From CAYWVK01 sp964461865 (GTDB taxonomy: Bacteria; Patescibacteriota; Microgenomatia; Levybacterales; UBA12049): 11,615 nucleotides of DNA. The stretch spans positions 1 through 11,615 of the forward strand of contig CAYWVK010000018.1 of the NCBI GenBank assembly GCA_964461865.1, read 5' to 3'. Under the pieces are notes generated by a model. It had not been told where the DNA came from, ran no database searches, and worked only from the letters and a program-made list of their open reading frames with translations. The stretch's first letter is position 1. Each line of letters starts with the position of its first letter. Positions 6,225-11,615 of this stretch are shown one piece after another. The position numbers were made by a program, and so were the translations under genes.

Positions 6225-7028
6225 ATGGATGATAAAAATTTAATACAGATACAAGATGTTCATAAGTCTTTTAATGTGGGAAGCGGTCAGGTAGAGGTCT
6301 TAAAAGGAATAAATATGACGATTAAAAAAGGACAGTTTGCGGTTATTTTTGGTCCGTCAGGATGTGGTAAGTCAACACTTTTACATACACTTTTAGGTCT
6401 TGAATCGCCAACAACAGGAAAAGTGTTAATGGAAAATCAGGATTTTTATTCAATGACAGAAGATGAGAGAAGTATGTATCGAAGACATAAAGTAGGAATG
6501 ATTTATCAACAAGCTCTTTGGGTAAGCTCGTTTAGTGTATTTGATAATGTTTCTTTTCCTCTTCATTTAATTGATGCGGAGCCAGAAAAAATTCAGCAAA
6601 AGGTAATGGAGTCGTTAACAAAAGTGGGCATGCAGGATTGGGCAAATTATACTCCAACAGAGTTGTCATCAGGACAGCAGCAAAAAATCAGTCTTGCCAG
6701 ATCTTTAATGATAGATCCTGTTTTAATAGTGGCAGATGAACCAACCGGTAATTTAGATACCGTTTCCGGTCAGGAATTAATAAAAATGTTTTTAGAATTA
6801 GTCGATCAAGGAAGAACAATTGTTATGGTCACTCATGATTTAGAATATCTAAAATATGCAACTAATATTTTTCATATTGTTGATGGGCAAGTAGTAGAGG
6901 AATATTCTCCTAAGAAAAAATATAAACTCGAGGGAACTAGTACAAAAAAGGAGATAAACGGAAGTGGTGGAGCAAAAATTGAATCAAACGTTAGGGATAC
7001 AGGGTTTCTTAAAAAATTAAATTTATAA
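6225..7028 (+). CDS. ABC transporter ATPase, LolD/MacB/FtsE type
   Basis: Nucleotide-binding subunit that hydrolyses ATP to drive the permease encoded 2 nt downstream. Motifs in order: Walker A GPSGCGKST (43-51), Q-loop YQQ (94-96), signature LSSGQQQKISLARS (147-160), Walker B VLIVADEPTGNLD (166-178) with catalytic Glu172, and H-loop His204 in MVTHD. The start DVHKSF...VEVLKGIN and the EPTGNLD sequence are typical of the MacB/LolD/FtsE subfamily of mechanotransmission transporters. The signature has Ser in place of the first Gly of LSGGQ. Compared with the usual 220-235 aa it has a C-terminal tail of about 40 residues (227-267), Lys- and Ser/Gly-rich and ending FLKKLNL, perhaps a contact to the permease or membrane. 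No Shine-Dalgarno is seen. Translation probably couples to the gene before it. Confidence 0.94.
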   Translation: MDDKNLIQIQDVHKSFNVGSGQVEVLKGINMTIKKGQFAVIFGPSGCGKSTLLHTLLGLESPTTGKVLMENQDFYSMTEDERSMYRRHKVGMIYQQALWVSSFSVFDNVSFPLHLIDAEPEKIQQKVMESLTKVGMQDWANYTPTELSSGQQQKISLARSLMIDPVLIVADEPTGNLDTVSGQELIKMFLELVDQGRTIVMVTHDLEYLKYATNIFHIVDGQVVEEYSPKKKYKLEGTSTKKEINGSGGAKIESNVRDTGFLKKLNL

Positions 7029-7030
7029 AT

Positions 7031-9160
7031 ATGAGATTGAAAATTAAAAATTTCTTAATTAAGGTAAAAAGCTTTGAAAACTGGAAGAAAGCAATGATTG
7101 GCTTTGTAAAGGCATGGCCAAAAATGTTTAGATATAGTTATGTTTTTTCAACTTTTTTCTTGTTACTTGTTTTTTTCGCTTTTGGAAAAATTTTTGGTTT
7201 CCTTAAAAAAATCCCATTAATAAAAATTGGTGCTAATCAGATCGAAAAACTTTGGAAAATTGGGCCGGACAAATTTTATCAAAAAATATTTAATAAGTTT
7301 GAAAAAGTAGGGAATTCCGAAGTTAAAAGATCGTATTTAATCTCTGTTGCTTACAAAAACCTAATGGCAAAAAAAGCCCGCTCAATAGTAACAATTTTTG
7401 GTATGTCCGCAGGCGTTGGAGTAATTGTGCTTTTGTTATCTTTGGGTTATGGAATAGAAAAACTTGTTATTAGTCAAGTTGCTTCTTTAGAAGAGCTAAA
7501 AATTGTAGATGTTTCTACCAGTTCAAGTACTGCATTAAAACTAAATAAAGATTTGTTTAGTAAAATTAAAAAAATGGCAAAAGTAGAAGATGTTGTTCCA
7601 CTTACCTCTTTTGTTGGAAGAATAAGTTTTAATAAGGCAAAAACAGATGTTTTAGTGTACGCTGCTTCAAATAAGTATCTTGAGCTTTTAAAAACAAAAC
7701 TAAAAAAGGGAAAATTTTTTGACAACAATGATCAACTGTCCGGGCTTGAGCAAGAAGTCGCTGGTGTATCAACGGAAATTATTTACGCAGAGTACAAAAA
7801 AGAGGTAGATAGTAATAAAACGATATACTTTAATATACATCCTGAAGATCCAATTATTGCTTGGGAAGATTGTACAACGGACTCTAAAATTTTAGGATTT
7901 GTGCCAAGGATTGAAGGAGGGTTTATTGGTAAGGAATATTGGGGTAGTAGGTATTTTGTTTCAGGAGAAGAAGTAAAAGAGGGATATGATGAGAAGAGAA
8001 GTATGTATTTGGCAAAGTGGATAAAAGGAAATGTGCCAATCTTTACAAAGACAGAAGATGACTCGTTAAGACCAGTAATAGATGAAAATGGAGGCCAAAA
8101 ATGGGAAAATGCTTGCATTCAAGAAATAGATCTATATATTACAAAAGAACCTGAAATAAAGAGAAGAGAAGTTTTGGGTGAGGCAACTGAAAGCGCTGAG
8201 TTAACCTCACTTGATTCATGGGCAAATGAAGAGGCAACAGCTGAAGCTTCTTTTGATTCTGCTTTTGATTCTGTTGTTGTTGGAACAGATTCAGCAGGAC
8301 TATCCTTAGTTGAATTAGCTGCTTCAGGGTCTGCTTTTAAAACAACTTCTGAAATTAAATTTAATAGTCCTCCTTCAGGAAAAGCAATTCTTTCCTTAGG
8401 AATGCTTGCGCTTTTAAACATTCCGGAGGATAGTGCAGTTGGTACTAAGTTTAAAGTACAGTTTATACTTTCTAAAAGTCTTTCTTCAAAATTATTATCA
8501 AAAGCAACCACAGATGAAGTAGAGTATCAAGTTATGGGAATAATTGATGATGATACAGCACAATATTTTTATATTCCAATTAACGATATAAATAAACTTG
8601 AAATTGATAATTTTTCACAAATGAAAATAGTCTTAAGCGATGTTTCAAAAATGGGAGAAATCAGAAAGAATATTGAAAATCTTGGTTTTAAAACTAATAG
8701 TACCGCTGATACCGTAAGTCAGATCGAAGGGATATTTGCTAATATTAGGTTGGTCTTGGGGCTTTTAGGCATGGTTGCTTTAATCGTAGCGTCTTTGGGG
8801 ATGTTTAATACATTAACTGTTTCACTTTTAGAAAGAACAAGGGAAATTGGAGGAATGAAAACAATGGGAATGATTTCAGAGGAAGTAAAAGATCTTTTCT
8901 TAGCAGAAGCCATGATCATGGGCTTATCAGGAGGAGTTGGTGGATTGGCCCTTGGGTATTTAGCCGGCAAGTTGTTGTCCATATTAGTTTCTTTTGTAGC
9001 TTTATCAAAGGGAGAAGGAATAATTAATCTTACCTATGTTCCATTTTATTTAATTATTTTTATTTTAGTAATGTCATTTTTTGTTGGTATGGTAACAGGT
9101 CTTTATCCTGCAAAAAGAGCAAAGAAGATTTCAGCACTTAATGCCTTGCGCTATGAGTAA
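7031..9160 (+). CDS. MacB/FtsX-type ABC permease with extra N-terminal segment and insert
   Basis: Membrane subunit for the ATPase just upstream. The MacB-like core is clear. There is a pre-TM helix VAYKNLMAKKARS (106-118) and TM1 at about 119-141. A large extracytoplasmic domain spans about 145-565. A C-terminal FtsX domain has three membrane segments (about 572-597, 623-656, 671-693), the cytoplasmic coupling motif ERTREIGGMKTMGM (601-614), and the ending LYPAKRAKKISALNALRYE, which is typical of MacB-type permeases. Two features are unusual. First, about 100 residues precede the core and include a hydrophobic segment at about 37-57. Second, the extracytoplasmic domain carries an insert with an acidic Ala/Ser/Glu low-complexity part (about 384-435). 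Total length is 709 aa, against about 400 for simple permeases. MacB-type machines move substrates by mechanical coupling across the membrane; the substrate here is unknown. Confidence 0.9.
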   Translation: MRLKIKNFLIKVKSFENWKKAMIGFVKAWPKMFRYSYVFSTFFLLLVFFAFGKIFGFLKKIPLIKIGANQIEKLWKIGPDKFYQKIFNKFEKVGNSEVKRSYLISVAYKNLMAKKARSIVTIFGMSAGVGVIVLLLSLGYGIEKLVISQVASLEELKIVDVSTSSSTALKLNKDLFSKIKKMAKVEDVVPLTSFVGRISFNKAKTDVLVYAASNKYLELLKTKLKKGKFFDNNDQLSGLEQEVAGVSTEIIYAEYKKEVDSNKTIYFNIHPEDPIIAWEDCTTDSKILGFVPRIEGGFIGKEYWGSRYFVSGEEVKEGYDEKRSMYLAKWIKGNVPIFTKTEDDSLRPVIDENGGQKWENACIQEIDLYITKEPEIKRREVLGEATESAELTSLDSWANEEATAEASFDSAFDSVVVGTDSAGLSLVELAASGSAFKTTSEIKFNSPPSGKAILSLGMLALLNIPEDSAVGTKFKVQFILSKSLSSKLLSKATTDEVEYQVMGIIDDDTAQYFYIPINDINKLEIDNFSQMKIVLSDVSKMGEIRKNIENLGFKTNSTADTVSQIEGIFANIRLVLGLLGMVALIVASLGMFNTLTVSLLERTREIGGMKTMGMISEEVKDLFLAEAMIMGLSGGVGGLALGYLAGKLLSILVSFVALSKGEGIINLTYVPFYLIIFILVMSFFVGMVTGLYPAKRAKKISALNALRYE
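8250..8273 (+). repeat. 12-bp in-frame tandem duplication in the permease gene
   Basis: CTTTTGATTCTG occurs twice with no gap (8250-8261 and 8262-8273). It produces the repeated peptide SFDS-AFDS in the low-complexity part of the extracytoplasmic insert. This is a typical slippage product and keeps the frame. Confidence 0.8.
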
Positions 9161-9184
9161 TTTTAATTAATAATAAATATATTG

Positions 9185-9853
9185 ATGAAAAAAACGAAAA
9201 TTAAAACAAAAGAGCAAAGCGAAATTGTAAGAGTTGAAAAAGCAGTGGAAAAAGAATTAGAGAAAAAAAGAAGCCTTAGGGATATTTTAAAATTAGCCTT
9301 AATATTTATTGTAATTTGTGTAGTAACGTCTGTGGTAACGATGCTTTTTCTATTTGGGAAACTAAACATAAATGTTATTAAACATAATTTGACTTCTGAG
9401 GTTTTACCAAAACTTATTTTTATCCCTAAGCTTCCAACAATTAATAATAGCGCGGAGGTTAAGCAATTTGACCCCAATGAATTAGTATTTAAATTCAATA
9501 AAGGTCATTCAGACTTTATGTTAGTAGATTTACGATTAGAAGATGAATATAAAAAAGAACATATAAAATATGCCATAAGTTTTCCGGTAGAACAGGGTTT
9601 AGATTATGATATTAATAAATTGGTAGATAAAATTGTAGCTAGAAAACCTAACAAAAACGTTATTGTATATGGTCATTTTTCGGGTTCTAAGATAACAAAG
9701 GAGATAACAGAAAAGCTGATAGAAAAAAATATTAATGCCTTTTCTCTTTCGATTGGTTGGAATGAATGGCGTCATTTTAGAAATCTTTGGTTACCGGAGA
9801 GTAATTGGGATAATTTTGATGCTAGTAGTTATTTAGAAATAGAGGGCGAATAG
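9185..9853 (+). CDS. Membrane-anchored rhodanese-like protein lacking the catalytic Cys
   Basis: A charged, Lys/Glu-rich N-terminal segment (1-34, probably helical) is followed by one membrane span (about 36-58). A C-terminal rhodanese-like domain occupies about 95-205, predicted outside by the positive-inside rule. Rhodanese features seen are FMLVDLRLEDEYKKEHIKYAI (about 111-131, matching the D-x-R...E-hx-GHI-A-N pattern), the strand NVIVYGHFSG (158-167), and the ending IGWNEWR, matching the usual GG...W. The active-site loop normally starts with Cys after the VVY strand. Here that position is Gly163 (YGHFSGSK), so no sulfur transfer is expected. A TTG just before the ATG (9182) could add one residue; ATG at 9185 is preferred. 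It follows the permease by 24 nt and probably belongs to its operon. It may act as a binding module of that transporter, which is an inference from position only. Confidence 0.83.
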   Translation: MKKTKIKTKEQSEIVRVEKAVEKELEKKRSLRDILKLALIFIVICVVTSVVTMLFLFGKLNINVIKHNLTSEVLPKLIFIPKLPTINNSAEVKQFDPNELVFKFNKGHSDFMLVDLRLEDEYKKEHIKYAISFPVEQGLDYDINKLVDKIVARKPNKNVIVYGHFSGSKITKEITEKLIEKNINAFSLSIGWNEWRHFRNLWLPESNWDNFDASSYLEIEGE

Positions 9854-9857
9854 GGCG

Positions 9858-10733
9858 ATGGATTTTAAGTTTATTGAAAATAAAGTTTCAGGAACATATA
9901 TAATCTCTGCTGTTAAAAGAGCAAAAAGACCTGATGTTTCAAAAGGAATTGAGCCTGTTTGCCCTTTTTGTATTGGAAACGAGGGAAAAGAAAAGGAGGT
10001 ATTTAGAATTGGAGGAGAAGAAGGGGATTCAAACTGGAAAGTAAGAGTGATTAATAACAAATTTCCTTTTGCGCCAATTCACGAAGTAGTTATTCACTCA
10101 CCGGATCATCATAAGAGCTTTGATACATTACCAACTTTTCATACAGAACTTATTTTAAAAACCTATTGGCAGCGTTATCAAACACATAAGGATAAGGGCT
10201 GGGTATACATTTTTCATAATCATGGAAAGGGAGGCGGGGAAAGCCTTCCGCATCCTCATAGTCAAATTGCGGTAATACCGGAGAACGTAATAGTTGACAT
10301 ACAACGTTTAGAAGCCCCTTCAGAAGAAGAAGAAACTCAAGAAACAAACAAATTTATTATTTTTTGTCCTCTTTATGGTCAGTGGCCGGAAGAAGTATGG
10401 ATTTATCCAAAATCAAGAGGAAGAACTTTTGGTGAAATAACAGATGAGGAAATAACCGATCTTTCAAAAATTCTTCATAGAGTGATTCAGATAATGGACT
10501 TAAGACATGGCAACGAATTTCCCTTTAATTTTTATATTTATCCAGGAGGAGATTGGTATTTAAGAATTATTCCAAGATTTAAAACTCTTGGTGGGTTTGA
10601 ATTAGGAACAGGAATTTTTGTTAATACGCAGGACCCAAAAGAAACAATTAGGTTTATTAAAGATCATTTTGTAAGTCCAAATGAAAAATTAATTAGAACA
10701 AAGGATAGAGCAAAGTACAGAAGGGGAGTTTAA
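9858..10733 (+). CDS. galT: GalT-like nucleotidyltransferase (HIT superfamily, HPHxQ)
   Basis: Galactose-1-phosphate uridylyltransferase family, exchanging UMP between UDP-glucose and galactose-1-phosphate through a covalent uridylyl-histidine. The active site HPHSQ is at 132-136, with His134 as the expected nucleophile. By comparison with E. coli GalT the four zinc ligands are kept: Cys35 and Cys38 in VCPFC, His84 in SPDH, and His132. The C-terminal half has the second HIT-like domain (FPFNFYIYPGGDWYLRIIPR, 221-240). At 291 aa it is shorter than E. coli GalT (348 aa). Related families such as ADP-glucose or Ap4A phosphorylase share this signature, so the substrate is not certain. GAGGG lies at 9842-9846, 11 nt before the ATG, a possible weak ribosome binding site. 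It starts 4 nt after the rhodanese-like gene. No other Leloir-pathway gene is in the window. Confidence 0.87.
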   Translation: MDFKFIENKVSGTYIISAVKRAKRPDVSKGIEPVCPFCIGNEGKEKEVFRIGGEEGDSNWKVRVINNKFPFAPIHEVVIHSPDHHKSFDTLPTFHTELILKTYWQRYQTHKDKGWVYIFHNHGKGGGESLPHPHSQIAVIPENVIVDIQRLEAPSEEEETQETNKFIIFCPLYGQWPEEVWIYPKSRGRTFGEITDEEITDLSKILHRVIQIMDLRHGNEFPFNFYIYPGGDWYLRIIPRFKTLGGFELGTGIFVNTQDPKETIRFIKDHFVSPNEKLIRTKDRAKYRRGV

Positions 10734-10943
10734 TTATTCGCTTTTTTGTTGTATTCCAAGTAACCAAAGTACAGCTTCTTTTTTGTATCTTCTGTCTCCT
10801 CTGGAGTTTATTCTAATTGCAGGAAGTTTTCCTCTTTTACCCCAGCGTTTAATTGTTAGTGATGATACTCTTAAGATTTGCGCAACCTCTCTAACTGTTA
10901 GAAGATCTGGTAGGTTATTGATTGATATATTTTGTTTATCCAT
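10734..10943 (-). CDS. Small excisionase/MerR-like helix-turn-helix DNA-binding protein
   Basis: The 69-aa product is almost entirely one winged helix-turn-helix of the HTH_17/excisionase type. LLTVREVAQILRVSSLTIKRWGKRGKLPAIRI (about 14-45) contains helix 1, the recognition helix with SSLTIKRW, and the strand before the wing. The wing RGDRRYKK and helix EAVLWLL (56-62) follow. Such proteins occur as phage/plasmid excisionases and as small chromosomal regulators. No integrase or other mobile gene is nearby, so a regulator is more likely here. Its stop codon directly abuts the stop of convergent galT (no gap). Upstream are a -35/-10 pair, a pair of 16-bp direct repeats and a dyad, which together suggest autoregulation (inference). 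Confidence 0.85.
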   Translation of the reverse strand: MDKQNISINNLPDLLTVREVAQILRVSSLTIKRWGKRGKLPAIRINSRGDRRYKKEAVLWLLGIQQKSE

Positions 10944-10965
10944 AGCCTTAAGAGTGTATTAATAA

Positions 10966-10983
10966 TAATCAATATGATGATTA
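10966..10983. repeat. Inverted repeat TAATCA-N6-TGATTA in the HTH gene leader
   Basis: An 18-bp dyad with perfect 6-bp arms (10966-10971 and 10978-10983) lies between the predicted transcription start (about 10986) and the start codon of the HTH gene. It sits where an operator would block transcription. It is short and AT-rich, so chance is possible. Confidence 0.3.
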
Positions 10984-10992
10984 ATTAATTAC

Positions 10993-11021
10993 AAAATAAC
11001 AAAGTGTAACAAAAATGTCAA
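10993..11021 (-). promoter_or_regulatory. Likely promoter of the HTH gene
   Basis: On the minus strand a perfect -35 TTGACA (plus 11016-11021), a 17-nt spacer, and a -10 TATTTT (plus 10993-10998). The predicted start is near 10986, giving a leader of about 43 nt. The -35 box overlaps one copy of the 16-bp direct repeat. Confidence 0.5.
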
Positions 11022-11032
11022 GACCTAAAACA
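11017..11032. repeat. 16-bp direct repeat, copy A (overlaps HTH promoter -35)
   Basis: GTCAAGACCTAAAACA. It is identical to copy B at 11070-11085 and in the same orientation. On the minus strand its end supplies the TTGAC of the -35 box. Confidence 0.8.
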
Positions 11033-11069
11033 AAGATTTTGGTCGAAGATCTTGAGTAATATCGAATAG

Positions 11070-11085
11070 GTCAAGACCTAAAACA
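11070..11085. repeat. 16-bp direct repeat, copy B
   Basis: Identical to copy A, 53 bp away start to start, which is almost exactly five turns of B-DNA. Here the preceding G extends it to the partial dyad GGTC-AA-GACC. It lies just beyond the rplL terminator. The palindrome AAGATCTT (11046-11053) sits near the midpoint between the copies. Confidence 0.8.
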
Positions 11086-11087
11086 CT

Positions 11088-11111
11088 AAAAAACTCCTTT
11101 TTCAAGGAGTT
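11088..11111 (-). terminator. Intrinsic terminator of the rplJ-rplL operon
   Basis: Read on the minus strand: stem AACTCCTT, tetraloop GAAA, stem AAGGAGTT, with a run of six T bases that begins in the last two stem bases. The 8-bp stem is perfectly paired and the loop is of the stable GNRA class. It lies 32 nt past the rplL stop. Confidence 0.85.
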
Positions 11112-11143
11112 AATTAGAAAAGTAGGCAACAATTTACTTAGTG

Positions 11144-11530
11144 TTATTTAAGCTCTACTGTTGCTCCAGCTGCTACTAATTTTTCTTTTGCTTCATCAGC
11201 AGTCTTTTTATTAACAGCGTTTAATACTTCTTTTGGTGCAGTGTCAACTAAATCTTTTGCTTCTTTAAGTCCTAAGGTTGGAACTAATTCTCTTAGGGCC
11301 TTAATAACTGATAGTTTATTTGCGCCTGAAGAAGCAATAACTACGTTAAAGACAGTCTGCTCTTCTTTTGGTTCATCAGCTGCTGCTCCATTTCCCGCTG
11401 CCGGTGCTGCTACCATTGCTTGTGCTGAAACACCAAATTTTTCTTCAATAGCTTTAACTAAATCAGAAAGTTCTAGTACAGACATTTCTTCAATTGCTTT
11501 TATTAATTCATCTTTTGAAAGTTTTGCCAT
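11144..11530 (-). CDS. rplL: Ribosomal protein bL12 (L7/L12)
   Basis: Acidic stalk protein of the 50S subunit, present as dimers on L10, which recruits and activates translational GTPases. The N-terminal dimerisation domain is residues 1-33 (SKDELIKAIEEMSVLELSDLV). The flexible Ala/Gly/Glu-rich hinge is about 40-58 (VAAPAAGNGAAADEP). The C-terminal factor-binding domain is 59-128, with NKLSVIKALRELVPTLGLKEAKDLVD and the ending AAGATVELK. The length of 128 aa is normal. Between LR and GLKEAK it has one residue more than the E. coli form, as in several other lineages. It has a strong Shine-Dalgarno sequence, unlike almost every other gene in this window. It follows rplJ by 23 nt, the usual order, and ends at an intrinsic terminator. 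Confidence 0.98.
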   Translation of the reverse strand: MAKLSKDELIKAIEEMSVLELSDLVKAIEEKFGVSAQAMVAAPAAGNGAAADEPKEEQTVFNVVIASSGANKLSVIKALRELVPTLGLKEAKDLVDTAPKEVLNAVNKKTADEAKEKLVAAGATVELK

Positions 11531-11538
11531 TATTAGTT

Positions 11539-11546
11539 CACCTCCT
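11539..11546 (-). promoter_or_regulatory. Strong Shine-Dalgarno sequence of rplL
   Basis: AGGAGGTG on the minus strand, 8 nt before the ATG. It is the only full anti-SD match before a start codon in this window and fixes the rplL start. Confidence 0.93.
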
Positions 11547-11553
11547 TTAAAAC

Positions 11554-11615
11554 TTAATTCTTTTTAGCTTCAATTGCTTTAAGTGTTAATGCTAATTTTT
11601 GAATATTAAACGATA
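11554..11615 (-). CDS. rplJ: Ribosomal protein uL10, C-terminal end only
   Basis: The open minus-strand frame entering from the window edge encodes 19 residues, SFNIQKLALTLKAIEAKKN, then TAA at 11554-11556. The helical, Leu/Lys-rich ending resembles L10 C-termini. The position 23 nt before rplL matches the conserved rplJ-rplL order. L10 anchors the L12 dimers to the ribosome. The identification rests mainly on synteny because so little is visible. Confidence 0.82.
   Translation of the reverse strand, partial: SFNIQKLALTLKAIEAKKN

Noticed and set aside
8119..8511. Minus-strand open frame opposite the permease's low-complexity region
   Set aside because: It arises from skewed codon composition of the Ala/Ser/Glu-rich stretch. 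The permease frame is strongly supported by its domains.
10734..11085. HTH gene plus direct repeats as part of a prophage or integrated element with att sites
   Set aside because: No integrase, recombinase or phage gene is present, and the repeats flank only 37 bp of intergenic DNA.
11017..11085. Short CRISPR array
   Set aside because: Only two 16-bp units with one 37-bp gap, an AT-rich promoter context, and no cas gene in the window.

Overview
The window looks like a compact, AT-rich bacterial chromosome segment. The most likely source is a member of the Candidate Phyla Radiation (Patescibacteria). This is an inference from gene style and not a phylogenetic result. The supporting signs are very short intergenic gaps, genes that mostly lack Shine-Dalgarno sequences, several promoters whose -10 box sits right at the start codon, and surface-protein families common in such genomes: PEGA/propeller, fibronectin type III-like repeats, and sortase. 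TGA, TAG and TAA all behave as stops, so the standard bacterial code applies.

Layout. Positions 1-52 hold the 5' part of a minus-strand tRNA-Arg(CCT). It is divergent from a sortase (96-839), followed by a small unrecognised protein (885-1160). That gene converges on and overlaps a minus-strand membrane-anchored PEGA/beta-propeller protein (1147-2349). The PEGA gene and mreB (2492-3505) are divergent, and their two promoters share one palindromic -35 box. A WecG/TagA-type glycosyltransferase follows (3730-4506).

From 4576 to 10733 runs a tight plus-strand cluster. It starts with a fibronectin-III-like repeat protein whose 5' end is missing (coding signal from about 4576, first usable ATG at 4687). 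Next come a LolD/MacB-type ABC ATPase (6225-7028), a large MacB/FtsX-type permease (7031-9160), a membrane-anchored rhodanese-like protein without its catalytic cysteine (9185-9853), and a GalT-like HPHxQ nucleotidyltransferase (9858-10733). Gaps are 2, 2, 24 and 4 bases.

A small excisionase/MerR-like helix-turn-helix protein (10734-10943, minus) abuts galT tail to tail. Upstream of it lie two 16-bp direct repeats spaced 53 bp apart, one overlapping its likely -35 box. The window ends with the minus-strand ribosomal stalk genes: rplL (11144-11530, strong Shine-Dalgarno, intrinsic terminator at 11088-11111) and the 3' end of rplJ.

The theme is the cell envelope: sortase, MreB, cell-wall or extracellular polysaccharide glycosyltransferase, surface repeat protein, and an ABC exporter or envelope-remodelling machine. 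The most notable signals are the shared -35 divergent promoter, leaderless promoters beside a canonical-SD ribosomal gene, the decapitated surface-protein gene at the head of a transporter cluster, the cysteine-less extracytoplasmic rhodanese, and the helically phased repeats upstream of the HTH gene.
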